Origin: JANRKG01 sp033763635
GTDB lineage: Bacteria > Cyanobacteriota > Cyanobacteriia > GCF-001939115
Assembly (NCBI GenBank): GCA_033763635.1
Contig: JANRKG010000039.1
Coordinates: 1-9,375, forward strand
DNA: 9,375 nt
Direction: 5' to 3'
This document shows, piece after piece, positions 1-5,787 of this stretch; the first letter of the stretch is position 1, and every line of letters begins with the position of its first letter. The translations under genes were made by a program, and so were the position numbers. The notes under the pieces were generated by a model, which had not been told where the DNA came from, made no database searches, and saw nothing but the letters and a program-made list of their open reading frames with translations.

Positions 1-373
1 CTATAACAGCCGCCTGGTACTGGTTCAGGTGATAGTAGGCCAGCCCTCGATTCAGATAGGCTTCCCGATCGCTCGGATTGTACTCAAGCGCCTGAGAGCA
101 ATCTGCAACCGCTGCTGAATAAGCTTCGAGGTGGAGATGAATGAGACACCGATTGCTGTAGGCGGTTGCAGATTTGGGATCAAGTTGAAGCAGTTGGGTG
201 AAGGCTGAGAGTGCTTTGGGATACTCACCAGACTGAAAGTGATCGATCCCAATGTGTAAAAGTGCCTGGGTTGCATCTAGATTCAGAGAAGTGGCTTGAG
301 CCACGGGCGCGGGGAACAACAGAAGCAACCCAACCAGGATGAGAGCGATTAAGAGATTTTGTCGTTGTTTCAT
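1..373 (-). CDS. Secreted TPR-repeat protein, partial (C-terminus beyond window)
   Basis: An open minus-strand frame starts with ATG at 373-371 and runs without a stop to the window edge, giving 124 residues. A signal peptide is clear: basic MKQRQ, a Leu/Ile-rich core at about 7-20, and an A-x-A cleavage site (PVAQA-T) near residue 27. Three tandem 34-residue TPR units follow (about 34-67, 68-101, and 102 to the edge), each with the usual Y/L-x-x-G/R, A-x-x-x-F/Y and N/D-P signatures. A Shine-Dalgarno AGGG lies at 380-383, 7 nt from the ATG, and supports the start. The product should act as a periplasmic or lumenal protein-interaction scaffold; its partner is unknown. It lies 48 bp downstream of petJ on the same strand with no clear terminator between, so co-transcription with petJ is likely. 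It is distinct from the second TPR gene at 6003-6971. Confidence 0.87.
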   Translation of the reverse strand, partial: MKQRQNLLIALILVGLLLLFPAPVAQATSLNLDATQALLHIGIDHFQSGEYPKALSAFTQLLQLDPKSATAYSNRCLIHLHLEAYSAAVADCSQALEYNPSDREAYLNRGLAYYHLNQYQAAVI

Positions 374-421
374 CACTTTCCCTGCTGGTGAGATGGACTC
401 AAATCTTCAAAATTTTCCTGA

Positions 422-760
422 CTAACTCCATCCTTTCTCCGCTTGAGACAACACATAGGCTGAAACCGCTTCAATTTCTTCTGAGGTGAGCCGTCCTTTA
501 AACGCGGGCATCGCTCCCTTGCCTTTGGTTACTTGAGCTTGAATCGCTTCCAGAGAATCCATGCCAAACTGTTTTAAGGCATCCATTTTTAAGGTTTTTG
601 GTGCAACCACCAGGTTTTTGCCACCGAGATGACAAGCTGCACAATTACTGGTGAAAATTTTGGCTCCCGATGCCAGATCCGCAGCGAAGACAGGACGATC
701 GAACGCGACAGCAAATAAGGCGATCATTAAGACGATCGCAACCCAAACTTTCCTGATCAT
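422..760 (-). CDS. petJ: Cytochrome c6 precursor (soluble photosynthetic c-type cytochrome)
   Basis: The 112-residue product has a Sec signal peptide (MIRK, hydrophobic core about 5-20, cleavage after VFA at residue 26), leaving an 86-residue mature protein, the usual size for cytochrome c6. The heme-binding motif is C40-A-A-C43-H44. The sixth ligand is Met84 in the typical AMPAF segment, and the C-terminal helix (EEIEAVSAYV) is also typical. In the thylakoid lumen cytochrome c6 carries electrons from the cytochrome b6f complex to photosystem I or to terminal oxidase, replacing plastocyanin when copper is scarce. An AAGGGA ribosome-binding site lies just upstream of the ATG. The gene is divergent from a petR/petP pair, which strongly suggests copper-dependent control, and is followed by a TPR gene. 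No -10 box was recognised; a perfect TTGACA on the minus strand (819-814) lacks a good -10 downstream, which would fit an activator-dependent promoter. Confidence 0.97.
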   Translation of the reverse strand: MIRKVWVAIVLMIALFAVAFDRPVFAADLASGAKIFTSNCAACHLGGKNLVVAPKTLKMDALKQFGMDSLEAIQAQVTKGKGAMPAFKGRLTSEEIEAVSAYVLSQAEKGWS

Positions 761-805
761 GATTTCCCTTGAGATAAAAGTTCTGGCTCAATCCTGAAGC
801 GAGTC

Positions 806-834
806 TTGAGAGATGTCAAAAGACACCCTGTAAA
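806..834 (+). promoter_or_regulatory. Putative sigma70-type promoter of petR-petP
   Basis: A -35 box TTGAGA (806-811, 5 of 6 to consensus) and a -10 box TGTAAA (829-834, 4 of 6) are separated by exactly 17 bp. Transcription would start near 841, giving a leader of about 55 nt. The spacer carries the inverted repeat at 814-825, so a bound regulator would block polymerase, which suggests autorepression. Confidence 0.5.
814..825. promoter_or_regulatory. Candidate PetR operator, inverted repeat TGTC-AAAA-GACA
   Basis: A perfect 4-bp inverted repeat with a 4-bp A tract lies between the proposed -35 and -10 boxes of petR. BlaI/MecI-family dimers bind short dyads with TGT/ACA-type half-sites, so the form fits the family. 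On the other strand it contains TTGACA, a perfect -35 hexamer pointing towards petJ, so one site could govern both genes. No binding data are available. Confidence 0.4.
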
Positions 835-853
835 ACTTGCAATCGATATTACA
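829..853. promoter_or_regulatory. Second candidate operator, TGTAA-N15-TTACA
   Basis: Half-sites TGTAA (829-833) and TTACA (849-853) form an inverted repeat with a 15-bp spacer. TGTA/TACA half-sites are typical of BlaI/MecI operators. The left half overlaps the proposed -10 box of petR. The wide spacing makes it less certain than the dyad at 814-825. Confidence 0.3.
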
Positions 854-895
854 ATTCTCCAGAGAGACCAATCGCCCCATTCTTTCTAAAATCCT

Positions 896-1315
896 ATGGC
901 GGCCCTTCCCCGTTATCGTCCGAAACAGCTTTCCCTTGGCCCACTAGAAACCGAGATTCTGCAAATTATCTGGGATCTGGGTGCGGGAACGGCAAAGGAA
1001 ATTCACGAACGTATCCTGAGTGATCCCGATCGCGAATTGGCCTATGCCTCTGTCACCACCATCTTGAATCGTTTGGTGAAAAAAGGTTGGTTGAGTTGCG
1101 ATCGAGAAGAACGTAGCTTTGTCTGGCATCCCCTGGTTTCTCAGGAACAGGCGCGGGCCTGGTGGGCCTATGAGCAACTGAACCAATTTTTGGCAGTTGG
1201 CAATCCTGACATCGTAGCTGCCTTTGCCGATCATCTCGATCAGGCCAGTGTAGAACAACTGGATGCTATTGCCGAACGCTTAAAAGCTGCCCGCAAAGCC
1301 AGGGAGGGACAATAA
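896..1315 (+). CDS. petR: BlaI/MecI/CopY-family winged-helix transcriptional regulator, probable PetR
   Basis: The 139-residue protein is a typical BlaI-family repressor: an N-terminal winged helix-turn-helix at about 12-85 (LGPLETEILQIIWDLG, then the recognition helix around 50-63, AYASVTTILNRL, and the wing near REERSFVWHPL), then a helical dimerisation region to the end. It has a single cysteine (C68) and no C-terminal CxC motifs, so unlike Enterococcus CopY it probably does not bind copper itself. In Synechocystis the homologous PetR activates petJ and represses petE, and is degraded by its partner protease when copper is present. Its place divergent from petJ and directly before a BlaR-like protease gene supports this assignment. 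There is no clear Shine-Dalgarno; the start is preceded by a pyrimidine-rich TCCT. Its stop codon directly abuts the petP start. Confidence 0.9.
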   Translation: MAALPRYRPKQLSLGPLETEILQIIWDLGAGTAKEIHERILSDPDRELAYASVTTILNRLVKKGWLSCDREERSFVWHPLVSQEQARAWWAYEQLNQFLAVGNPDIVAAFADHLDQASVEQLDAIAERLKAARKAREGQ

Positions 1316-2158
1316 ATGCATTTTGTTATGATTCTGACTGGCCTGGTCATTGCCTGGTGCTGGCGATGGCAACCTCTCACACGAGAGCAATCCTGGAATC
1401 AGCGATGGGCACAAACCCTGTCCCTGTTCCTCCTGCCCCCCTGCCTGTTGCTCACGACCGCGATCGCCGTTCTCTGGATGGGACCGCATGGCTGGATGGT
1501 CTGGCACTGGGAAGGATGGGTCAGTTATGGGGCCGCGATCGGCTTCCTGTTTCTCATCGGGTTGCTGGGACTCGGGCTACTCTGGCAGGGAAAACAAACT
1601 TTGAAGCAGATCCAGGCGTATCCAACCCTGGAGTTGCAGGGGACGATCGCCCACCTGCTGGAGATCCCTACGCCTTACATTGCTCAGGTCGGCTTCTGGC
1701 ACCCCCGTCTGGTCGTCACTCAGGGGCTATTACACACCCTGGAACCGGAACACTTGCAAGCTGTTTTAGCCCATGAGCAGGTCCATGCCCGTCATCACGA
1801 TACCTTCTGGTTCTTTGCATTGGGATGGGTCCGTCGCTGGACTTGCTGGCTTCCGCAAACGGATACCCTCTGGCAAGAACTCCTGGTGCTGCGGGAACTG
1901 AGAGCCGATCGGGAAGCATCTCAGCTAACCGATCCCCTCCTGTTAGCAGAGTCTCTGTTAAAGGTGGTCAGTGACGCAGCCCTGCCCACAGAGTTGAGTG
2001 CTGCTTTTGGGGGGCCAATGCTGCGCGATCGGCTTGAGGAGAGGATTAATGCCCTATTAGACGATGGGATGTGGGAAGAAGGGGATCGCCTTTCTCCCCT
2101 CTGGGTCTGGCTCCCAATGGCCTTGCTGCCGTTTGCCGTCGTTCCGTTCCACGCTTAA
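1316..2158 (+). CDS. petP: BlaR-like M56-family membrane metalloprotease, probable PetP
   Basis: The 280-residue product has membrane segments at about 1-18, 34-55 and 69-91, a cytosolic zinc-protease region with H153-E-Q-V-H157 and a likely third ligand Glu194 in ELRAD, and a last hydrophobic segment at about 263-278. This is the M56/BlaR1 peptidase plan, but the C-terminal penicillin-binding sensor of BlaR1 is absent, so it senses something else. In Synechocystis the homologous PetP degrades the regulator PetR in response to copper, switching cells from cytochrome c6 to plastocyanin. The ATG follows the petR TAA with no gap, and GGAGGGAC (1303-1310) is a strong ribosome-binding site, so translation is coupled. 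The name petP is also used for an unrelated cytochrome b6f subunit. Copper sensing by this copy is inferred. Confidence 0.88.
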   Translation: MHFVMILTGLVIAWCWRWQPLTREQSWNQRWAQTLSLFLLPPCLLLTTAIAVLWMGPHGWMVWHWEGWVSYGAAIGFLFLIGLLGLGLLWQGKQTLKQIQAYPTLELQGTIAHLLEIPTPYIAQVGFWHPRLVVTQGLLHTLEPEHLQAVLAHEQVHARHHDTFWFFALGWVRRWTCWLPQTDTLWQELLVLRELRADREASQLTDPLLLAESLLKVVSDAALPTELSAAFGGPMLRDRLEERINALLDDGMWEEGDRLSPLWVWLPMALLPFAVVPFHA

Positions 2159-2190
2159 AGCCAGCTTACAGATTTCTCTTTTGCTGGCGA

Positions 2191-2221
2191 TCGGGGCATT
2201 ATGAAGGATGCCCCGATTTTT
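2191..2221 (+). terminator. Intrinsic terminator after petR-petP
   Basis: A perfect 9-bp GC-rich stem (2191-2199 with 2208-2216, TCGGGGCAT/ATGCCCCGA), an 8-nt loop and TTTTT at 2217-2221 form a textbook terminator 32 bp past the petP stop. In the other direction it ends dapL transcripts only as a hairpin without a T run. A smaller dyad GCCAGC/GCTGGC (2160-2165, 2183-2188) lies just before it. Confidence 0.85.
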
Positions 2222-2229
2222 GATCATTT

Positions 2230-3465
2230 CTAACCCTTAAACTTTTCGGTAATGCGTCGCATCGCTTCTTCCACATTCTCGCGGCTATTGAATGCTGAGA
2301 TGCGGAAGTACCCTTCTCCAGCAGCCCCAAACCCGGAACCGGGAGTGCCGACCACATTTACCGTTTGCAAGAGCTTATCAAAGAAATCCCAACTAGAAAG
2401 CCCATTGGGAGTCTTCACCCACACATAGGGAGCGTTTACGCCTCCGTAAACTGCTAACCCCGCTGAGGTTAATTGTTCACGAATGATGCGGGCATTTTCC
2501 ATATAGAAAGTGATCAGAGCTTGCGTCTGGGCCTTTCCTTCAGGAGAATAGACCGCTTCTGCCCCTCGTTGCACTGGGTAGGAAACCCCATTGAATTTCG
2601 TGGATTGGCGACGATTCCACAGCTTCCACAGTTCCACAGCAGACCCATCAGAAGCTTTCGCAGTCAGGGTTTTGGGAACAACAGTGAACGCACAACGAGT
2701 TCCCGTGAAGCCCGCGTTTTTGGAAAAAGACCGGAATTCGATCGCACAATCCCGCGCCCCTTCAATCTCATAAATTGAGTGAGGCAGGGAGTCATCCGTA
2801 ATGAATGCTTCGTAGGCTGCATCAAAGAAAATGATGGAATCGTTGGCGCGGGCATACTCCACCCAGGCTTGCAGATGTTCCTTCGTGGCAGTGGCTCCCG
2901 TCGGGTTGTTGGGGAAACAGAGGTAAATCAGGTCTACCTTCTGGGAAGGGAGGGGAGCCGTAAAGTTGTTCTCGGCAGTGATTGGGAGGTACACCAGCCC
3001 CCCGTATTCCCCCTTCTCAGTGGCAGGTCCGGTATGCCCTGCCATCACGTTGGTATCTACATACACGGGGTAAACGGGGTCCGTAACGGCGATCGTGTTC
3101 TGATTCCCAAAGATATCCAGAATATTGCCCGTGTCACACTTAGAACCATCGGACACAAAAATTTCAGAAGCGTCAATCTCACATCCCCGCGACTGAAAAT
3201 CGTGAGCCGCGATCTTCTCCCGTAACCAGGGGTAGCCCTGTTCTGGCCCATAGCCCTTAAACGTCACCCGATCGCCCAGTTCTTCTACCGCTTTGATCAT
3301 CGCCGTGCGGCAGGCTTCCGGTAGGGGTTCGGTAACATCGCCAATGCCCAGACGAATCATCTTCGCCTCTGGATTTGCTTCTGCAAAAGCATTCACCCGA
3401 CGGGCAATTTCCGGGAATAAGTAGCCCGCCTTTAGTTTGAGATAATTATCGTTGACAGTTGCCAT
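2230..3465 (-). CDS. dapL: LL-diaminopimelate aminotransferase
   Basis: The 411-residue protein is a full-length class I/II PLP-dependent aminotransferase of the DapL type. It starts with the family hallmark MATVNDNYLKLKAGYLFPEI. Other marks are the N-terminal IGDVTEPLP, GYGPEQGYPWLRE, the FPNNPTG loop (184-190), FFDAAYEAF with cofactor-binding Asp215, the PLP lysine Lys249 in SFSKNAGFTGTR, and the substrate-carboxylate arginine in YFRIS (Arg388). It converts tetrahydrodipicolinate with glutamate directly to LL-2,6-diaminopimelate, the cyanobacterial, plant and chlamydial short cut to lysine and peptidoglycan precursor. The start is secure, because the frame has stops TGA and TAA just upstream and the N-terminus matches the family. 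No Shine-Dalgarno lies close to this ATG; a strong AGGAGG 28 nt upstream does not serve it. The gene stands alone, divergent from the pentapeptide gene. Confidence 0.97.
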   Translation of the reverse strand: MATVNDNYLKLKAGYLFPEIARRVNAFAEANPEAKMIRLGIGDVTEPLPEACRTAMIKAVEELGDRVTFKGYGPEQGYPWLREKIAAHDFQSRGCEIDASEIFVSDGSKCDTGNILDIFGNQNTIAVTDPVYPVYVDTNVMAGHTGPATEKGEYGGLVYLPITAENNFTAPLPSQKVDLIYLCFPNNPTGATATKEHLQAWVEYARANDSIIFFDAAYEAFITDDSLPHSIYEIEGARDCAIEFRSFSKNAGFTGTRCAFTVVPKTLTAKASDGSAVELWKLWNRRQSTKFNGVSYPVQRGAEAVYSPEGKAQTQALITFYMENARIIREQLTSAGLAVYGGVNAPYVWVKTPNGLSSWDFFDKLLQTVNVVGTPGSGFGAAGEGYFRISAFNSRENVEEAMRRITEKFKG

Positions 3466-3499
3466 AGAGGATGGTTACGCGCTTCAGACACATCCTCCT
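3446..3499 (-). promoter_or_regulatory. Orphan AGGAGG and overlapping small frame in the dapL leader
   Basis: On the minus strand AGGAGG (3499-3494) directly abuts ATG (3493-3491). The ATG opens a 15-codon frame (MCLKRVTILYGNCQR) that runs across the dapL start and ends at 3446. The ribosome-binding site is too close to that ATG to be ideal and too far (28 nt) from the dapL ATG. It could be an upstream frame that modulates dapL, or chance. Confidence 0.22.
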
Positions 3500-3565
3500 A
3501 GAATACAGCGATCAGGGGGGGCATGGTCCATTACTGATTTTCCGGTTGGGGATGGGATTCAGTAG

Positions 3566-3571
3566 TAAAAT
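3566..3571 (+). promoter_or_regulatory. Possible -10 box TAAAAT for the pentapeptide gene
   Basis: TAAAAT (5 of 6 to TATAAT) lies 6 bp before the ATG at 3578. Transcription from it would begin at or near the start codon, giving a leaderless mRNA. No good -35 hexamer sits at the right distance, and no Shine-Dalgarno precedes the ATG. An overlapping TATACT (3571-3576) would start inside the gene. Confidence 0.28.
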
Positions 3572-3577
3572 ATACTC

Positions 3578-4297
3578 ATGAGCATTATCGACGATATCCT
3601 AACTCGCTATACCGCTGGAGAACGGGATTTCCAGCGATTCGACCTTAAAGAAGCGGAATTTGTGAACCTTTCCCTCCAGGGCGCAGATTTCAGCCGAGCC
3701 GACTTGCGACAGGCCCGCTTAGGGAAGACCGATTTTTCTAAAGCTGTGTTGCGATCGGTCAACTTAAGCGAAGCCATTCTCTGGGGAACGGACTTGAGCG
3801 AAGCCAATCTGTTCCAGGCAATTCTTCGGGAAGCAGATCTGAGCGGAGCTAAATTGGTCCGTGCCCAACTGATTGAAGCAAATCTCTGTAAAGCCAGTTT
3901 GTCGGGCGCGAATTTATCCCATGCGAATTTGAGCCGATCGGTTCTCTATGAGGCGGATTTACGTCCCAGTTCTGACCTGCGAACGGACTTGAGCCATGCC
4001 ATCCTGGTGGACGCTGACCTGAGCTATGCCGATTTGGGAGCCGCTTCTTTCTACCGCGCTACGCTCGATGGGGCAAAGCTCTGCCGTGCCAATTTGAGCA
4101 GCCGTATCCAATGGGGTTTCCTGGCAACGGATTTGCGGGAGGCCAGTTTGCAGGGAGCCGACTTAAGTTACGCGGATTTATCAGGGGTGGATCTTAAAAA
4201 CGCCAACTTAGAAGGGGCGGATTTAACAGGGGCGATTCTCACAGATGCGAATTTCCAGGGAGCGACGATGCCGAATGGAAGAGTATTTGAGGTTTGA
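3578..4297 (+). CDS. Pentapeptide-repeat protein
   Basis: The 239-residue product is almost entirely A(D/N)LxX pentapeptides from about residue 22 to 230, which fold as a right-handed quadrilateral beta-helix. The N-terminal cap (IDDILTRYTAGERDFQRFDL) follows a pattern common in cyanobacterial members. The end, GATMPNGRVFEV, resembles the GAxMPDG ending of many such proteins. The repeats are broken twice, at about 129-136 (RPSSDLRT) and 173-186 (SSRIQWGFLATDLR), which probably form loops out of the helix. There is no signal peptide or membrane segment, so it is cytosolic. Cyanobacteria have many of these proteins; most have no known role, and DNA-gyrase mimicry is established only for a few such as MfpA and Qnr. 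The gene converges on the 4309-5583 gene, with 11 bp between stops. Confidence 0.9.
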   Translation: MSIIDDILTRYTAGERDFQRFDLKEAEFVNLSLQGADFSRADLRQARLGKTDFSKAVLRSVNLSEAILWGTDLSEANLFQAILREADLSGAKLVRAQLIEANLCKASLSGANLSHANLSRSVLYEADLRPSSDLRTDLSHAILVDADLSYADLGAASFYRATLDGAKLCRANLSSRIQWGFLATDLREASLQGADLSYADLSGVDLKNANLEGADLTGAILTDANFQGATMPNGRVFEV

Positions 4298-4308
4298 GGG
4301 TTGATCCT

Positions 4309-5583
4309 TCATCCCCCTGCTTTTGGCTCTTGGTGAGGCTCAAATGGATTGACGACCTCTAGAAAATCTTTAGGAGGACCAAGAACGGCCTCAGAATTTG
4401 GGGCTGGTTGGGTTGGGCGGGCTTCTCCCATCCCCAATTCTCCTTTTTCCAGGGTTCCTACAACCAGAGAACCTACATAGTCAGCACTGGCATAGGTAGT
4501 TTCAATGCACTGCCGAACATTCTCTAAATCGGTTTCATCCACGATTCCGTTGCTGGTGGCTTTGTAAAACTGAACCGTGACCCGAATGGGATAGCGATCG
4601 TCCCGTTCCAGTTTATGCCCTCCCAATTCAAAATGTTCGCCCTCATCTTGCCCGTGCCCAATGGCTGCATCTTCGACATCACTCACCCCCATCCCCATCC
4701 CCGCAAATCGCGGAACTGCACCCGGAGAGGCCATTGCAAGGGGGACACAGGGCATTGCCATTGAACGGGATTCTAGCGTTTTCTGCTTTAGGGGAACTTG
4801 TATCACCATCACGAGATTGATGTCTTTAGCGACAATAACTTGCGATCGAGCCTCTTCCAGGGAAATACCCCGCTGGTCTACGATTTCCTGGGCCTGATTT
4901 TCTTTGTAGTCGCTGAGTCGTTCTCCCGTGAGGCAGGTTTTCTGACCGTTATGGTTGAAATACACATTCTGCCCCCACTCCGCCCGATCGTGAGCGTTAT
5001 CAATCACCGTTGCACTGGTGCCTTCCGTGGAAATCAAAATCGCCAGAACCGCCGGACTATCCGAACGGGATTGGTAGTTGAACAACACGGGATTGAATTG
5101 GCACTGACCCTGGGGGGGAATGGGAAGAAAACAAGCCTGGGCACTCACTAAAACATGGGTATCTTTTTCAGTGACAAGCGGCTGATTTTGAGAATTGAAC
5201 TTGGCAGGATAGCTAATGGTTTGGGAGAGGTTATTCAGGTACTCTCGCAACGTTGTAATAGATAACTCAGATCCCTTCTCATTCCCAACTTTGATTTTGA
5301 GCAAATCGAGAGGCACGTCCCCTGTTTTGTCCGTGAAGTTCGGGTAACGGATCACGGGCAGGAGATACCTGTGGCTGGCTTGTTCTGGATCACGCACCTG
5401 CAATGTCATATCCGTGATGTTCGGTCCCCAAACTGAACCCGGAGTTCGGGCGGTGTCTTCCCACATCACATTGACGACATTCAACCCCAACACCTGAAGC
5501 CGATCGCGCAAAGCTGGATCTTGGGGCATCCCTGCAACGCGATCGATAGCAGTCCGAAAAGCATCATGACGATTCACTGGCAT
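4309..5583 (-). CDS. Conserved protein of unknown function, 424 residues
   Basis: No domain of known function was recognised. The protein is cytosolic in character (no signal peptide or membrane segment). It has a well-ordered N-terminal part (about 1-270) with motifs such as NVMWEDTAR (38-46), VWGPNITDM (51-59), VLVSAQACFLPIP (144-156) and STEGTSATVIDN (185-196). A flexible stretch rich in Met, Pro, Ala and Gly follows (about 273-300). Next is an acidic/His stretch (HGQDEGEHFELGGHKLERDDR, split at about 310-330) leading into a strand-rich segment YPIRVTVQFYKATSNG (331-346). A Pro-rich tail from about 388 ends the protein. From memory, similar proteins occur in other bacteria and some fungi, but this was not searched. 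The start (TTCCTATG) has only a weak GGAA upstream. Codon use looks like its neighbours. Confidence 0.85.
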   Translation of the reverse strand: MPVNRHDAFRTAIDRVAGMPQDPALRDRLQVLGLNVVNVMWEDTARTPGSVWGPNITDMTLQVRDPEQASHRYLLPVIRYPNFTDKTGDVPLDLLKIKVGNEKGSELSITTLREYLNNLSQTISYPAKFNSQNQPLVTEKDTHVLVSAQACFLPIPPQGQCQFNPVLFNYQSRSDSPAVLAILISTEGTSATVIDNAHDRAEWGQNVYFNHNGQKTCLTGERLSDYKENQAQEIVDQRGISLEEARSQVIVAKDINLVMVIQVPLKQKTLESRSMAMPCVPLAMASPGAVPRFAGMGMGVSDVEDAAIGHGQDEGEHFELGGHKLERDDRYPIRVTVQFYKATSNGIVDETDLENVRQCIETTYASADYVGSLVVGTLEKGELGMGEARPTQPAPNSEAVLGPPKDFLEVVNPFEPHQEPKAGG

Positions 5584-5678
5584 AGGAATTTTTCCAAAAA
5601 GAGAGGGGTCTGATATTGCTGCTCATCCCAGTTCTACCTACGAAAGGGTAAAACTCCAGGGGAAATTTTGGAGTTCAC

Positions 5679-5733
5679 AGAAAAGATTTGATAGGAAATT
5701 TAACTTGGCAAAGTTTCCTATCAAATCTTTTCT
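5679..5733. repeat. Perfect 20-bp inverted repeat (hairpin) downstream of tRNA-His
   Basis: Arms 5679-5698 and 5714-5733 are exact reverse complements. With a G-T pair and two more A-T pairs the stem reaches 23 bp around a 9-nt loop (5702-5710). Both arms are AT-rich and each strand ends with TTTTCT, so it may act as a bidirectional terminator, chiefly for tRNA-His about 50 nt upstream on the minus strand. Its length and perfection are also typical of a small palindromic mobile repeat. A smaller dyad, AACTCC/GGAGTT (5652-5657, 5670-5675), lies beside it. Confidence 0.8.
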
Positions 5734-5736
5734 ATT

Positions 5737-5787
5737 AGTATGTTCCTTAAGGCAGTATGTTCCTTAAGGCAGTATGTTCTTTAAGGG
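5737..5787. repeat. Three tandem 17-bp repeats at the 3' end of tRNA-His
   Basis: The unit AGTATGTTCCTTAAGGC occurs at 5737-5753 and 5754-5770 identically and at 5771-5787 with two changes (C to T at position 10, C to G at position 17). Each intact unit holds the palindrome CCTTAAGG. The third copy overlaps the last two bases of the tRNA. On the minus strand the array forms the tRNA trailer. Confidence 0.88.

Larger units (their letters stand above)
761..895. promoter_or_regulatory. Divergent petJ / petR promoter region
   Basis: This 135-bp non-coding stretch separates the divergent petJ and petR start codons and must hold both promoters. It contains two inverted repeats (814-825 and 829-853) and a recognisable promoter for petR. 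In Synechocystis, PetR is needed to activate petJ and to repress plastocyanin, so a PetR site in such a shared region is expected. That the two repeats are the PetR sites is inference. Confidence 0.75.

Noticed and set aside
944..1258. Minus-strand open frame of 104 codons antisense to petR
   Set aside because: It lies inside a BlaI-family gene with full domain support and has no features of its own.
1357..1776. Plus-strand open frame of 139 codons overlapping petP
   Set aside because: It is an out-of-frame shadow of petP, rich in Pro/Arg/Gly, with no family features, while the petP frame has clear protease motifs.
896..2158. Beta-lactam resistance regulators (BlaI/BlaR1)
   Set aside because: There is no beta-lactamase gene and the protease lacks the penicillin-binding sensor domain; the petJ neighbour favours the copper switch.
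2779..3225. Plus-strand open frame of 148 codons antisense to dapL
   Set aside because: It lies wholly inside a certain gene, has no domain or ribosome-binding site, and its open length follows from the codon pattern of dapL.
5737..5787. CRISPR array
   Set aside because: The 17-bp units are directly tandem with no spacers, so it is a short tandem repeat.
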